A stretch of DNA of 58,190 nt from Acidobacteria bacterium 28-9. GTDB lineage: Bacteria; Acidobacteriota; Blastocatellia; Pyrinomonadales; Pyrinomonadaceae. The position numbers and the translations under genes are program-made. The stretch lies in the NCBI GenBank assembly GCA_002050355.1, contig MWYY01000018.1, positions 1 to 58,190 of the forward strand. Direction: 5' to 3'. Of this stretch, positions 43,123 through 51,480 are shown piece by piece (positions within the stretch are counted from its first letter, which is position 1; each line of letters starts with the position of its first letter). The notes beneath the pieces were generated by a model. The model did not search any database. It saw only the letters and a program-made list of their open reading frames with translations, and was not told where the DNA came from.

Positions 43123-44496
43123 TGCGGGCATTATAACTTTCTCCCGCTTATGCACTTTTCCGCCTTTAATGACATACGCGATTTTAGTTGTGTTTCGGAT
43201 GTCTGCGCTTGGGTCAGCACTCAAGATTACCAAATCGGCAACTTTGCCTTTGGCAATCGTCCCGTATGAATTTTGTATGCCGAGAACCGTTGCTCCGTTG
43301 CGTGTCGCTGCTGTAATCGCTTCAAGAGGAGTTAAGCCGCAGTTTGTAACAAGTAGCTCTAGTTCGGTGTGAATATTGGGAAAATCCTGCGATTCCGGGT
43401 GTTCCGAAAAATCAGTTCCAGCAACCAGCCGGATGCCGAGTCGGTGCGCCCGTCGGGTGATGCCGTATGTCCAACTCTCGACATAATTGGCGTATCCCGG
43501 AAGACGTTTTTCTTCCGCGAGCGCCGCTTCATCTTTGACAATTTTTGGAACTTGCCGCAGAGCGGTGTGGATTATCGTGTCGTCCAGCATTGTCCCATTC
43601 TTACGCATTTGCCGCAGTAAAGCCGTAATCGCCGGTGAATCAACCGAAGCGTTCTTCCAATCGACATAGCGATAAGAAAACTTATCGGAAACTTCGGGCA
43701 GTTTATTTTCCAATTCAAAAACCATCATCACGCTGTGAGAAATGACATCGACGCCCGCCGCAACCGCGTCGCTCGGCTTGCTGGGAAAGATGGTCGCGTG
43801 GCTCCACATTTTAAGACCCTGACGATGCGCTTCTTTCGTTATTTTCTTAACGACCTCGGGCGGCAAGTCGGCGTATAACTTGATGCCTGTCGCGCCCGTA
43901 GCTTTAGCTTCGGTTACAACCTTTACAATATCGGTATCGGGTTTAACGGCTCGCGCCCACGGCGCTTCTCCCGCCGGCAAACCGTGCATCATCGCGGCGA
44001 CACGGGCGTCAACGAACCACGTCGAGCCAGCCATCAAAGCCGAGAAATAAATGCGCGGCGACTGCAAATTGTTATCATCGGCGGCTTTCGCTAATTCGGC
44101 AAGCGCGATGCCGTCGCCCGCCATATCGCGCACGCCGGTAATGCCGCCGAGCAGGGCGAAGCGTGCAATCAACGCTTCCTTTTCTTTGCTGTAAGGAATC
44201 AGATGGTAATGTGAATCAATCAAACCGGGCATAACGTATTGCCCGTTTAAATCCATCACGGTCGCTCCGGCAGTCGGCTTCTTTTTCCCCGCTCGATACA
44301 TATCAAAGATGCGCCCGTTAGACAAAACCAGCGTCATATTAGGCTTAGGTCGCCCGCCATTGCCGTCAATCACTGTTACATTTGCCAACACTAGGTTTTC
44401 ACTTACCTCGCTGGTTGACTGAGCTTTGAGTAACGGCGGGAAAAGCAGCGCCAAAACGATAACAATGACCGATAATCGAAACAGATAATTTTTCAT
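43117..44496 (-). CDS. Secreted amidohydrolase, cassette-associated
   Basis: A 459-residue protein with a signal peptide (LSVIVIVLALLFPPLLKAQ) and amidohydrolase blocks: NVTVIDGNGGRPKPNMTLVL, VMPGLIDSHYHLIPYSKEKE (metal HxH in SHYH), MWSHATIFPSKPSDAVAAG, DVISHSVMMVFE and RLVAGTDFSEHPESQDFPN with a catalytic Asp. The last two codons and stop lie within attC-like site C, so the gene ends as a cassette gene does. A short remnant of a related gene start lies 1.1 kb upstream, beyond the AraC regulator. The substrate is unknown. Confidence 0.87.
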   Translation of the reverse strand: MKNYLFRLSVIVIVLALLFPPLLKAQSTSEVSENLVLANVTVIDGNGGRPKPNMTLVLSNGRIFDMYRAGKKKPTAGATVMDLNGQYVMPGLIDSHYHLIPYSKEKEALIARFALLGGITGVRDMAGDGIALAELAKAADDNNLQSPRIYFSALMAGSTWFVDARVAAMMHGLPAGEAPWARAVKPDTDIVKVVTEAKATGATGIKLYADLPPEVVKKITKEAHRQGLKMWSHATIFPSKPSDAVAAGVDVISHSVMMVFELENKLPEVSDKFSYRYVDWKNASVDSPAITALLRQMRKNGTMLDDTIIHTALRQVPKIVKDEAALAEEKRLPGYANYVESWTYGITRRAHRLGIRLVAGTDFSEHPESQDFPNIHTELELLVTNCGLTPLEAITAATRNGATVLGIQNSYGTIAKGKVADLVILSADPSADIRNTTKIAYVIKGGKVHKREKVIMPAT

Positions 44497-44642
44497 AGCT
44501 ATTCTTCTTGATAAAATTTGTGAAGTCGCTTAACGACAACAAACCGCTCGAATTTTGTCGCCGCGTGAATTGATATATTTACGGCGATTTAACCCCTGCC
44601 AAGCTGCACTGAATTCGGCGGATAATAATTGTTTTATCAAGA

Positions 44643-45488
44643 TTATCTGATTGTGTCTTGCACGATATTGCTATGTGATAAATAAAATCCTGGAGTCATT
44701 CCCGTAATTCGTCTGAAGTTACGGGACAAATGGCTTTGGTCGAAAAACCCCGTTTCATGAGCCGAATCTAAAATCGAATATCCTTTTCGCAGCAGCCTTC
44801 CGGCTTGAATGACGCGGACTTGAGTTTGGTATTCGTGCGGCGGAACGCCGACTTGACCGCGGAAAACACGGAGCAGATGAAAGGGACTTAAATTTGTTAA
44901 GGACGCGAGTTTAGAGAGCGATACGTTTTCGGCGTAGTTGGAGCGGAGATAATCTCGAACCAATTCAATATAGCGCGGTTCTTTTCCTAAAGGTCTGAGA
45001 CTAAAATGAAACTTTTCCTGCTGCTTGATTAGAAAACTTATAGCCGAGAGATATTCCGCCTCTTGTTCAAGCGGCGAAACTTTCTGTTCGAGTTTCAGAT
45101 GCAAATTGAGCAGCAGTTGGAAAGTCGAAGAATCTTCGATTACAGGGTTGGAAAAGTAGAGAGGTTCAAAATTGCGAACGGAAACTTCTAAAGCAATCCG
45201 TCGGAGTTCTTTCGGGGAAATATGAAATGCCCTGAATTCTACTCCGGCGGAGCGCGTCAAATGAGCTTCGTATGCGTTAATCAGCATTAAGTTTCCTGCC
45301 GATGCCTCATAGCTTTTGCCTCGACAGATGTGCGTTTCCGTGCCTCGAAGAATTACCGCAATACAATAATCTTCGTGAATATGACGCGGGTAATGGTGCG
45401 TAAGATTTGTGACGCGCATCAATTCGATGCCTTCCAAATGCGGCACACGCCAAAATTTTAACTCCAATAAATTATCGCCTGGTTTCAT
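44643..45488 (-). CDS. AraC-family transcriptional regulator
   Basis: A 281-residue regulator. The N-terminal cupin-like sensor (HYPRHIHEDYCIAVILRGTE; GNLMLINAYEAH) is followed by two C-terminal helix-turn-helix units (NVSLKLASLTNLSPFHLLRV-type region; ILDSAHETGFFDQSHLSRNF, RRITGMTPGFY). It belongs to the AraC-binding plus HTH_18 group that responds to small molecules. It is transcribed toward the secreted amidohydrolase, 146 bp away, and may regulate it. Both lie between attC-like sites D and C. Confidence 0.9.
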   Translation of the reverse strand: MKPGDNLLELKFWRVPHLEGIELMRVTNLTHHYPRHIHEDYCIAVILRGTETHICRGKSYEASAGNLMLINAYEAHLTRSAGVEFRAFHISPKELRRIALEVSVRNFEPLYFSNPVIEDSSTFQLLLNLHLKLEQKVSPLEQEAEYLSAISFLIKQQEKFHFSLRPLGKEPRYIELVRDYLRSNYAENVSLSKLASLTNLSPFHLLRVFRGQVGVPPHEYQTQVRVIQAGRLLRKGYSILDSAHETGFFDQSHLSRNFRRITGMTPGFYLSHSNIVQDTIR

Positions 45489-45569
45489 ATTGATAATTAT
45501 CGCAGTCTTCTACGACAACAAACAAACGGTTGATTTTAAATCTCACAATATGTTTGTTTTCAAAAATAA

Positions 45570-45706
45570 TTATTCTGCAATCACTGTCGCGTTCGACAAC
45601 ACGAGCGTTTTGCTTGCAACGGCACTCGTCTGAGCTTTGAATGTTGTAGCGGCGAGCAGTATCAAAACTAAGGCTGTGGTAATAATCGGGAAGGGCAAAT
45701 TTTCAT
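45570..45706 (-). pseudogene. Remnant of an amidohydrolase signal peptide and first strand
   Basis: The minus strand encodes ITTALVLILLAATTFKAQTS then KTLVLSNATVIAE and a stop. This parallels the mature start of the 43-44 kb amidohydrolase (SENLVLANVTVIDGNGG). An ATG at 45706 is one base out of frame with it, so the remnant has both a frameshift and a premature end. It sits between the AraC gene and attC-like site D. Confidence 0.55.
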
Positions 45707-45746
45707 AATTATTAAACTATTTTTTAGAGCAGACATTCAACAAGCA

Positions 45747-45868
45747 ACATAACGATTGAATTGACGTGGGGCGAAACCGACATCATGCAAAGTAAAATTG
45801 GCGGACGACGTTTTAAGGAATCCGCTGTTTCGCTTTGTGTTCATTGACCTACACGGCGGCGCGTTGTC
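45747..45868 (-). mobile_element. attC-like recombination site D (one arm degraded)
   Basis: The left half, ACATAACGATTGAATTGACG then TGGGGCGAAACC, is nearly identical to site C. The right arm GTTTCGCTTTGTGTTCATTG has diverged, and the end box is uncertain (GTTGTCA near 45862). On the minus strand the intact box reads GTTATGT and begins the segment that ends at site C with ACATAAC, the expected complementary pair. Confidence 0.55.
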
Positions 45869-45940
45869 ATGGCGAGCCGTTTTTGGATTTTTTCACTTGG
45901 CTTAATTTCAATTTAATTCTCGAACGAAACCAGCGGAATT

Positions 45941-47365
45941 CTATTTTTGTTTTAAAACCCTCCGCGCCGCGTAATAGCCGCACATTCCGTGAACGCCGCC
46001 GCCGGGCGGAGTCGAAGCCGAGCAGAGATATAAATTTTCCAAAGGCGTTGAATACATCTGCCGCGTCGGGCGCAGAAAAAGCTGCGCGATGTCCTGTGAA
46101 CCGCCGCTGATGTTGCCGCCGACGAGATTGGCGTTGTGCCGTTCGAGTTCGGCGGGCGCGGTAATTTTTTTTGTAATAATGCAATCTCGAAAGCCGGGCG
46201 CGAAGCGTTCGATTTGATTTTCGATGCGCTCCGTCATATCGAAAGTCGAACCGTTCGGAACGTGGCAATAACCCCAAGCCGTGTGCTTGCCTTCGGGAGC
46301 GCGAGACGAATCGAACAAGCTCGGCTGCGCGACGAGAACGTATGGCTTTTCCGGATTTTTCCCTTTCGACGGCGCGCGTTCGGATTCGGCAATTTCCTCA
46401 AAAGTTCCGCCGAGATGAACGGTTCCGGCGCGGGCGCATTCTTTGGCTTTCCAGGGAATCGGCGCGTTTAATGCCCAATCAATTTTGAAAGCGGCGTTGC
46501 CGACGCGAAAATTTTCGAGCTTGCGCCGGTAATCTTTTGGCAATTTATGTCCGGCGATTTTCAATAATCCCCGCGTGGACAAATCGCACAACACGGCTCG
46601 TTCGGGCGAGAGCAAATCGTCAATCGTTTCGACGGGCGAATCGGCGATGACTTCGCCGCCGAGGACGCGCAGATATGAAACGAGCGCGTCGGCGATTTTC
46701 TGCGAGCCGCCGCGCGGAAAACCCCAGCCGACGGCGTGTCCCGTCAATCCGAGCATCAGCCCGAACGCAGCAGTCGCCCGCTCATCGAGCGACAAAAGCG
46801 AATGAGCCGCCATTCCCGCAAACAGAGCGCGGGCGCGCGTCCCCTTGAAAAAACTTTTTGCCAAGCCTTCCGCCGAGCGCAGTCCGCGCAAACCGAAACG
46901 CGCGGCGGTTAGCGGATGACGCGGAATGCCGATGGGCGCGAGCAAATCCGCAACGAGATTTTCCCAATCGTCAACCAGCGGCTTCATCAATTTGCGATAT
47001 GCTTTTACGTCGCTTTTATCGAGCGTCTCGCCGGTTTCATCAATCGAGCGTTCGAGCAACACCGCCGTTCCATCATCCAACGGATGCGCGAGCGGCGCGG
47101 GCGGCTGAATCCATTCCAAACCGTGCGCGGCAAGCGGCAGCTCCCGAAAAAACGGCGACGCGACACCGAGCGGATGAACAGCCGAACAGATGTCGTGAAC
47201 GAAACCCGGCAGCGTCAACTCGCCCGAACGAGTTCCGCCGCCGATTGTTTTCTGCGCTTCCAGCACGCGCACCGAAATGCCGTTCCGCGCCAATTCGATG
47301 GCGGCGGCAAGCCCGTTCGGACCCGAACCGATTACGATTGCTTGTTTGAAGTGAGAACGCCCCAT
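45941..47365 (-). CDS. FAD-dependent oxidoreductase of the phytoene-desaturase type
   Basis: A 474-residue flavoprotein. The N-terminal dinucleotide fold AIVIGSGPNGLAAAIELARN and VRVLEAQKTIGGGTRSGE, together with the C-terminal YLCSASTPPGGGVHGMCGYY AARRVL signature, place it with carotenoid/phytoene dehydrogenase-like NAD(P)/FAD proteins (NGG-type COG1233). Middle parts read GWGFPRGGSQKIADALVSYL. The family acts on isoprenoids or retinoids, but many members have no known substrate. No carotenoid genes are near. A 30-codon remnant of a near relative's start lies at 48328-48420. Confidence 0.88.
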   Translation of the reverse strand: MGRSHFKQAIVIGSGPNGLAAAIELARNGISVRVLEAQKTIGGGTRSGELTLPGFVHDICSAVHPLGVASPFFRELPLAAHGLEWIQPPAPLAHPLDDGTAVLLERSIDETGETLDKSDVKAYRKLMKPLVDDWENLVADLLAPIGIPRHPLTAARFGLRGLRSAEGLAKSFFKGTRARALFAGMAAHSLLSLDERATAAFGLMLGLTGHAVGWGFPRGGSQKIADALVSYLRVLGGEVIADSPVETIDDLLSPERAVLCDLSTRGLLKIAGHKLPKDYRRKLENFRVGNAAFKIDWALNAPIPWKAKECARAGTVHLGGTFEEIAESERAPSKGKNPEKPYVLVAQPSLFDSSRAPEGKHTAWGYCHVPNGSTFDMTERIENQIERFAPGFRDCIITKKITAPAELERHNANLVGGNISGGSQDIAQLFLRPTRQMYSTPLENLYLCSASTPPGGGVHGMCGYYAARRVLKQK

Positions 47366-47543
47366 ATTCCGTGTCAGAATCGCTTGCGGCAGCAGATGGT
47401 TAAACGCCGAACGGCTAAACTTCCGGTTTTTAAATGAAAACGTCGCTTACATTCTGCTAATTTTGATATACCGCCTGATGTCCGGCAGAATTCATAATTT
47501 TATAAACGTCGAAATATATACAATGACCGAACCGGCTCTAGAC

Positions 47544-48044
47544 CTAATTTATCTTCGCCTCGCGCGCTGTCTTCGGTTCGGGTTTTATGTTTCCGCCGCG
47601 CACCGTCGCTCCGACTACGATGCCCGCGCCGAGCAGTATCAAGTTCTTGATAATGTATTGACCTTCCAGCGTCGGTTCATATGGAATGTGCGTCCACGTT
47701 TCGGCAGGAAAGAAAACGAGCGGCAGAAAAGTTCCCGTCATTTGCAGCAGCAGAAGCAGCAGCGTTAAGCGCAAAAACTTGCCAAAAACCAAACCTAAAC
47801 CGATAGCGCACTCCCACGCCGCCAGTACCGGCAGGCTGACCGAGGGCGATACATAACCGAGCGACAGCACGGAAATCGTTCGAACGGCTAAATCATCCGA
47901 CACGCTCAGACCGGGAAAAAACTTCAGCGCGCCAAACCACAAAAATACGATGCCGAGCGCGACGCGCATCAATGTAATGCCGTATCGCGCCATCCACGCG
48001 ATAATCCGCTTATCAGCCAAATTGTATTGTTCCTTGATGTTCAT
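47544..48044 (-). CDS. DoxX-family membrane protein
   Basis: Starting at the ATG at 48044 (MNIKEQYNLADKRIIAWM), the 166-residue product has four membrane helices with the DoxX pattern GITLMRVALGIVFLWFGALK, AAWECAIGLGLVFGKFLRLT, LLLLLLQMTGTFLPLVFFP and EGQYIIKNLILLGAGIVVGA. An upstream frame to 48161 comes from a decayed gene and is not part of it. DoxX relatives support membrane redox or thiol stress functions. It lies between the FAD enzyme and its duplicated remnant. Confidence 0.85.
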   Translation of the reverse strand: MNIKEQYNLADKRIIAWMARYGITLMRVALGIVFLWFGALKFFPGLSVSDDLAVRTISVLSLGYVSPSVSLPVLAAWECAIGLGLVFGKFLRLTLLLLLLQMTGTFLPLVFFPAETWTHIPYEPTLEGQYIIKNLILLGAGIVVGATVRGGNIKPEPKTAREAKIN

Positions 48045-48327
48045 CTGCTCATAACTCGCAATGTCGCCGGAAATCGCCCGACTTCGTATAATGCGAAGAA
48101 GTTTCCGTCCAATTAAATAGCGACGTTTCTTTCGTTCGGCGTGCTGTCGAAAAGAAAGCAAGTTGAATCGAAATCCGCAAATCGTCCCACTGCGCTTCCG
48201 TCAGACGAAAATCCGCAAAATAATGAATGCGGCGCGGAACGCTTTTTGTATTTTGCATCAATCGGATTGTCAAAAAAAATGGCGCACGGCTGACACGCAC
48301 AGATTAGGTTGCGGCTTGCTGGTTCAA
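48045..48327 (-). pseudogene. Decayed DUF5947 gene (hydrogenase-associated family)
   Basis: Pieces in alternating frames line up with DUF5947: PASRNLICACQPCAIFFDNP (CxCxxC motif), then SVPRRIHYFADFRLTEAQWD with DLRISIQLAFF, then FLFDSTPNERNVAI. At least two frameshifts and a TAA separate them, and the C-terminal two thirds are missing. DUF5947 genes typically stand in high-affinity NiFe-hydrogenase loci (from memory). The 5' edge joins directly to an unrelated flavoprotein remnant, showing a rearrangement. Confidence 0.65.
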
Positions 48328-48420
48328 TCAAATGCCGTTCCGCGCCAGTTCGACAGCGGCAGCAAGTCCGTTCGGACCCGAACCGACGACGGTTGCCTGA
48401 TTAAAAGAGGAACGATTCAT
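48328..48420 (-). pseudogene. Thirty-codon remnant of a phytoene-desaturase-like gene
   Basis: MNRSSFNQATVVGSGPNGLA AAVELARNGI followed by TGA. It matches the first 29 residues of the intact enzyme at 45941-47365 (MGRSHFKQAIVIGSGPNGLA), with high DNA similarity, then stops where the DUF5947 remnant begins. It represents a broken second copy of that gene. Confidence 0.75.
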
Positions 48421-48664
48421 ATTCGTTTTTGCAAATCAAACCTAAATCTGTAAGGCATAATGCTGCTGTTCGGCGGCGAGTTTCACGTAAAAACCGTGCT
48501 GTTCGACAACACGCGGAGACGCAAACCGTCGAAGGGCGACAAAAGAAGATTGGCAATTGTCGCCCCCGGTTCAATCGCGGCTACTAAAATTCGGCGAGCG
48601 CGATTCTTCCGATTACCAACGCGGTTAATAAAATTGTTTTTTCGCTTTATCGCGTCGGAAAAAT
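48421..48664. other. Non-coding spacer with a possible signal-peptide remnant
   Basis: About 240 bp between a remnant and the DUF417 gene. On the minus strand, LSPFDGLRLRVLSNSTVFT weakly recalls the TLVLSNATVIA segment of the amidohydrolase remnant at 45.6 kb; both share the 13-mer CGTGTTGTCGAAC. Stops interrupt every frame. I see no RNA gene or site here. Confidence 0.3.
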
Positions 48665-49192
48665 TTAATCTACCGCGGTTCGGTTTGAAACGACTTCTTC
48701 GCGCCGCGCCGCCCGCAGAGCTTCGCCCGCCGACCAGACGGCGATGCCGAGCAGCGCCAAATCTTTCGCAATAAATTGTCCGGGCATCGGCGACGGAAAC
48801 GGAAAACCGTAACCCGGCTGCCACACGCCGGGCGTTGTAAGGAGAAAGTGCAGCGTGATGAGAAAAATTCCAATCGCAATGAAACTGCCGACGGCTGAAA
48901 TTTTCGGCGCGAACGGGCGCATAGCAATCAGCAGTCCGGCGATAATTTCGACCGTGCCAATCAGCATCGAAGCCCCGCGCACGCTCATCACGCTATACAT
49001 CCAAGACATCAGCGGCGAGTTGGCGATTAAACCTTGAACGCCTTCGGCTTCGTAGGCGGTAAATTTCAACGCGCCGACCCACAGCAAAATTACGACCAGA
49101 CCATAGCGAATGATGTTCGCTCCGAGATTCTCCAGCGTCAATCCCCAATCGGATTGTTTCGCCGTATTCATTCGTTCTACATTCGTTACCAT
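48665..49192 (-). CDS. DUF417 / YkgB (RclC-like) membrane protein
   Basis: The start is the ATG at 49192 (MVTNVERMN), with AAAGGAG 9 bases upstream; a longer frame to 49234 lacks a signal. The 175-residue protein has four membrane helices: IIRYGLVVILLWVGALKFTA, YEAEGVQGLIANSPLMSWMY, MLIGTVEIIAGLLIAMRPFA and AVGSFIAIGIFLITLHFLLT, then FPFPSPMPGQFIAKDLALLG. These are DUF417 blocks. In E. coli the relative RclC belongs to the reactive-chlorine response. It forms a pair with the DoxX gene in this region. Confidence 0.9.
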   Translation of the reverse strand: MVTNVERMNTAKQSDWGLTLENLGANIIRYGLVVILLWVGALKFTAYEAEGVQGLIANSPLMSWMYSVMSVRGASMLIGTVEIIAGLLIAMRPFAPKISAVGSFIAIGIFLITLHFLLTTPGVWQPGYGFPFPSPMPGQFIAKDLALLGIAVWSAGEALRAARREEVVSNRTAVD

Positions 49193-49294
49193 TTTGTTTT
49201 CTCCTTTGACTGCCGCAAAAAAAACGAGCGGCAAGTCTGTTTATTTTATTCGTCGCCTCTTTGGACAAAGCATTCGATAAAAGTTTTTTCGCAT

Positions 49295-49909
49295 TTATGT
49301 TTTCATCTTCACGCCCATTTTTCCCGCCATCGCTTTAATCATTTCCAAATGCATTTTTAAAGTCGGCAGAGTTTTCGCCGCAAACGCTTTTACGTCCGCG
49401 TCGGCGGCGGTTTTCGAGACGTTCTCAAAAGCCGCGACATCTTTTTCGTGGTCGGCAACCATCGCCGCGACGTATTCTTTATCGAAATCCGCGCCGGAGA
49501 GTTTCGACAACTTTTCCATCAATTGTTTATGCGCGGGCATTACATCCGGCGGCAACATAACTTTTTTCTGCGCCGCAATTTGTTTTAATTCGTCGTTCGC
49601 CTTCGAGTGGTCTTCGACCATTTTTTGCCCGAACGCTTTGACTTCGGCGTTCTGCGCTTTGCTCGCCGCCATTTTTCCGAGTTCGACTTCCGCCATTCCG
49701 CCCGGCGCGGCATCGTTCATAAAAGCGAGGTCGCCGCCCGTTACCACCGAGTCGCCTTTGTCGCTCGCCGGTTTCGCCGGCTCAGATTTGATTATCGGCG
49801 CGCTGTTGGCGGTTTCCTTGCCCGGCTCGTTTGAACAAGCCGCTCCGAATGCCGCTAAAATGCCGATTGCCGCATATAAAACACCGACTTTCATTCGTTC
49901 ATTTATCAT
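49295..49909 (-). CDS. DUF4142 lipoprotein (ferritin-like helical bundle)
   Basis: A 204-residue lipoprotein with AGGAG before the start and lipobox AFGAAC near residue 25. After a polar linker, the DUF4142 four-helix bundle reads AEVELGKMAASKAQNAEVKA, FGQKMVEDHSKANDELKQIA, DFDKEYVAAMVADHEKDVAA and FAAKTLPTLKMHLEMIKAMA. His and Glu residues on facing helices (EDHSKAND, ADHEKD) resemble a metal-binding bundle. The function is unproven; the family is often found with stress genes. It is divergent from the Crp/Fnr gene and shares its control region. Confidence 0.9.
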   Translation of the reverse strand: MINERMKVGVLYAAIGILAAFGAACSNEPGKETANSAPIIKSEPAKPASDKGDSVVTGGDLAFMNDAAPGGMAEVELGKMAASKAQNAEVKAFGQKMVEDHSKANDELKQIAAQKKVMLPPDVMPAHKQLMEKLSKLSGADFDKEYVAAMVADHEKDVAAFENVSKTAADADVKAFAAKTLPTLKMHLEMIKAMAGKMGVKMKT

Positions 49910-50077
49910 TATTTTCTCCTGCTGTTCATCACGGATAGTTTTTTAACTTTGAACGGATTTTAATTACAACTCCGCAACGATTTTGATTTGACTATAAACT
50001 CAAGCGGTTTAAGTTATTCGCCGGAGTTTTTGTTCCCTGTTAAACCGCGAGCATAGCCGTTTGATAGGCGGTTTATC

Positions 50078-50093
50078 TGTGCGCTTTTACACA
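50078..50093 (+). promoter_or_regulatory. CRP-format site before the Crp/Fnr gene
   Basis: TGTGCGCTTTTACACA (TGTG-N8-CACA). The block TTATCTGTGCGC and TTACACAT around it is shared with the site at 41818. It lies between divergent DUF4142 and Crp/Fnr genes, 165 bp before the latter's ATG. Confidence 0.5.
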
Positions 50094-50170
50094 TTTAAAA
50101 AATCTCTTAATCTATACAATAGCCGAATACTTATTTTTATTCCCTAATTTTATCGAAAAAATAATTCTTC

Positions 50171-50190
50171 TACGTTAGCAAACTAACGTA
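50171..50190. promoter_or_regulatory. FNR-format palindrome TACGTTAG-N4-CTAACGTA (site 2)
   Basis: A perfect inverted repeat with eight-base arms and a four-base spacer (CAAA), containing GTTAG-N4-CTAAC. It is centred 78 bp before the ATG of the Crp/Fnr gene. It is the strongest of three copies in the window and is well placed for autoregulation. Confidence 0.65.
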
Positions 50191-50257
50191 ATGCGATTTA
50201 TAATTAGTGTTATTTTTTATATTTGGCGTTTCTACCGTCAAAAAATCCAGAAAATTT

Positions 50258-50974
50258 ATGTCTGCTGTTTTAAATCCGCGCGACGCGCTTTCCAACCGAT
50301 TGCTTGAAAAACTGCCTGAGAAAGATTACCGGCTGCTACTGCCGTCGCTGGAATTCGTTGATTTAACCGTCGGAGAATTTCTTTACAATTCGGGCGACGA
50401 AATAAAGTATCTTTATTTTCCGACGAGCGCGATTGTTTCTCTTCTTTACACGACCGAAAACGGTTCGACCGCCGAGATGGGTATGGCGGGCAGATGCGGA
50501 GCGGTCGGAATCGCTTCGTTTATGGGCGGCAATACCACGCCCAACCAAGCCGTCGTGCAGATTGCGGGCGGCGCGTTCCGCATCAAAGCGCAAATTTTGC
50601 GCGACGAATTTAATCGCGGCGGCGCGGTGCAAATGCTGCTGCTTCGCTACACGCAGTCGCTGCTTACGCACGTTTCGCAAACCGCCGTCTGCAATCGTCT
50701 GCATTCGTTTGAGCAGCGACTTTGCCGCTGGCTTCTGTTCAGCCACGACTGTCTGCAAACCAATGAGATGATTCTGACGCAGGAAATTATTTCTCACCTG
50801 CTCGGCGTGCGGCGCGAAGGCGTGACGGTCGCCGCCGGACGGCTTCAGGATGCGGGAATCATCAGCTACGCGCGCGGGCATATTCACGTCCTCGACCGAC
50901 AGAAACTCGAATCCTGCTCCTGCGAATGTTACGCGGTCGTCAGAGACGAATACGAGCGCCTGCTGACGTTGTAA
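50258..50974 (+). CDS. Crp/Fnr-family transcriptional regulator 1
   Basis: I start at the ATG at 50258 (MSAVLNPRDALSNRLLEKLP). The 238-residue product has a cyclic-nucleotide-binding-type domain (LPSLEFVDLTVGEFLYNSGD, EIKYLYFPTSAIVSLLYTTE), a dimer helix, and a winged HTH whose recognition part is TQEIISHLLGVRREGVTVAA GRLQ. It belongs to the group often annotated 'Crp/Fnr, HTH_Crp_2' that lacks Fe-S cysteines at the N-terminus. Cysteines occur only near the C-terminus (SCSCECYA), which is unusual and might sense redox state. Its promoter carries both palindrome types described here. Confidence 0.9.
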   Translation: MSAVLNPRDALSNRLLEKLPEKDYRLLLPSLEFVDLTVGEFLYNSGDEIKYLYFPTSAIVSLLYTTENGSTAEMGMAGRCGAVGIASFMGGNTTPNQAVVQIAGGAFRIKAQILRDEFNRGGAVQMLLLRYTQSLLTHVSQTAVCNRLHSFEQRLCRWLLFSHDCLQTNEMILTQEIISHLLGVRREGVTVAAGRLQDAGIISYARGHIHVLDRQKLESCSCECYAVVRDEYERLLTL

Positions 50975-51406
50975 TCAATGCGGATTGTTTAAGAGCGCGT
51001 TGCCGCCGCTTTGAGACGGCACTATTTTTCGCGCGTCGAGCAAACGGCTGATAAAGTCTCTCAACTGATTGAAATTGTCCGGGTGCGCCAGATAAATGTT
51101 CGGCTCGACAGAAACTTCATAACCTTCTTTTAATTCGCCGACGCAAAAAATAATAATCGGTAAATCGTCTTTTAATCCGGCGAGCGAGCGAATGCGCTTC
51201 GCGGCGACGACAATATCGCCGACTTCTCCGTCAAGACTGACGAGCATTAAATCGGGCGAACTCAAACGCGCTTTCTCAGCAGCTTCACGCTCTTCGCTCG
51301 CCGCCTCGACGCGGTAACCGTCGCGCGTGAGCAACTCCTCGATGCCGTCAAGCGTCGCTTCGACATCGTTCACCACCAAAATCTTTCGATTGACGTTTTT
51401 AATCAT
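50975..51406 (-). CDS. Single-domain response-regulator receiver protein
   Basis: A 143-residue protein with a receiver-like fold: KILVVNDVEATLDGIEELLT, ARLSSPDLMLVSLDGEVGDI, DDLPIIIFCVGELKEGYEV and EPNIYLAHPDNFNQLRDFIS. The usual phospho-accepting Asp lies in the PDLMLVSLD segment (Leu-Val-Ser-Leu-Asp rather than the common DxxMPxMDG), and the switch Lys is replaced by His in LAHPD. It may be a degenerate receiver that works without phosphorylation. It abuts the Crp/Fnr gene tail to tail with no gap. Confidence 0.78.
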   Translation of the reverse strand: MIKNVNRKILVVNDVEATLDGIEELLTRDGYRVEAASEEREAAEKARLSSPDLMLVSLDGEVGDIVVAAKRIRSLAGLKDDLPIIIFCVGELKEGYEVSVEPNIYLAHPDNFNQLRDFISRLLDARKIVPSQSGGNALLNNPH

Positions 51407-51480
51407 CGGATTTACAACTCCCGTGTTTTTCAGATTTCAACGCGAATTATAAATTTATGGCAGAGGAAAATTACGCGGTC

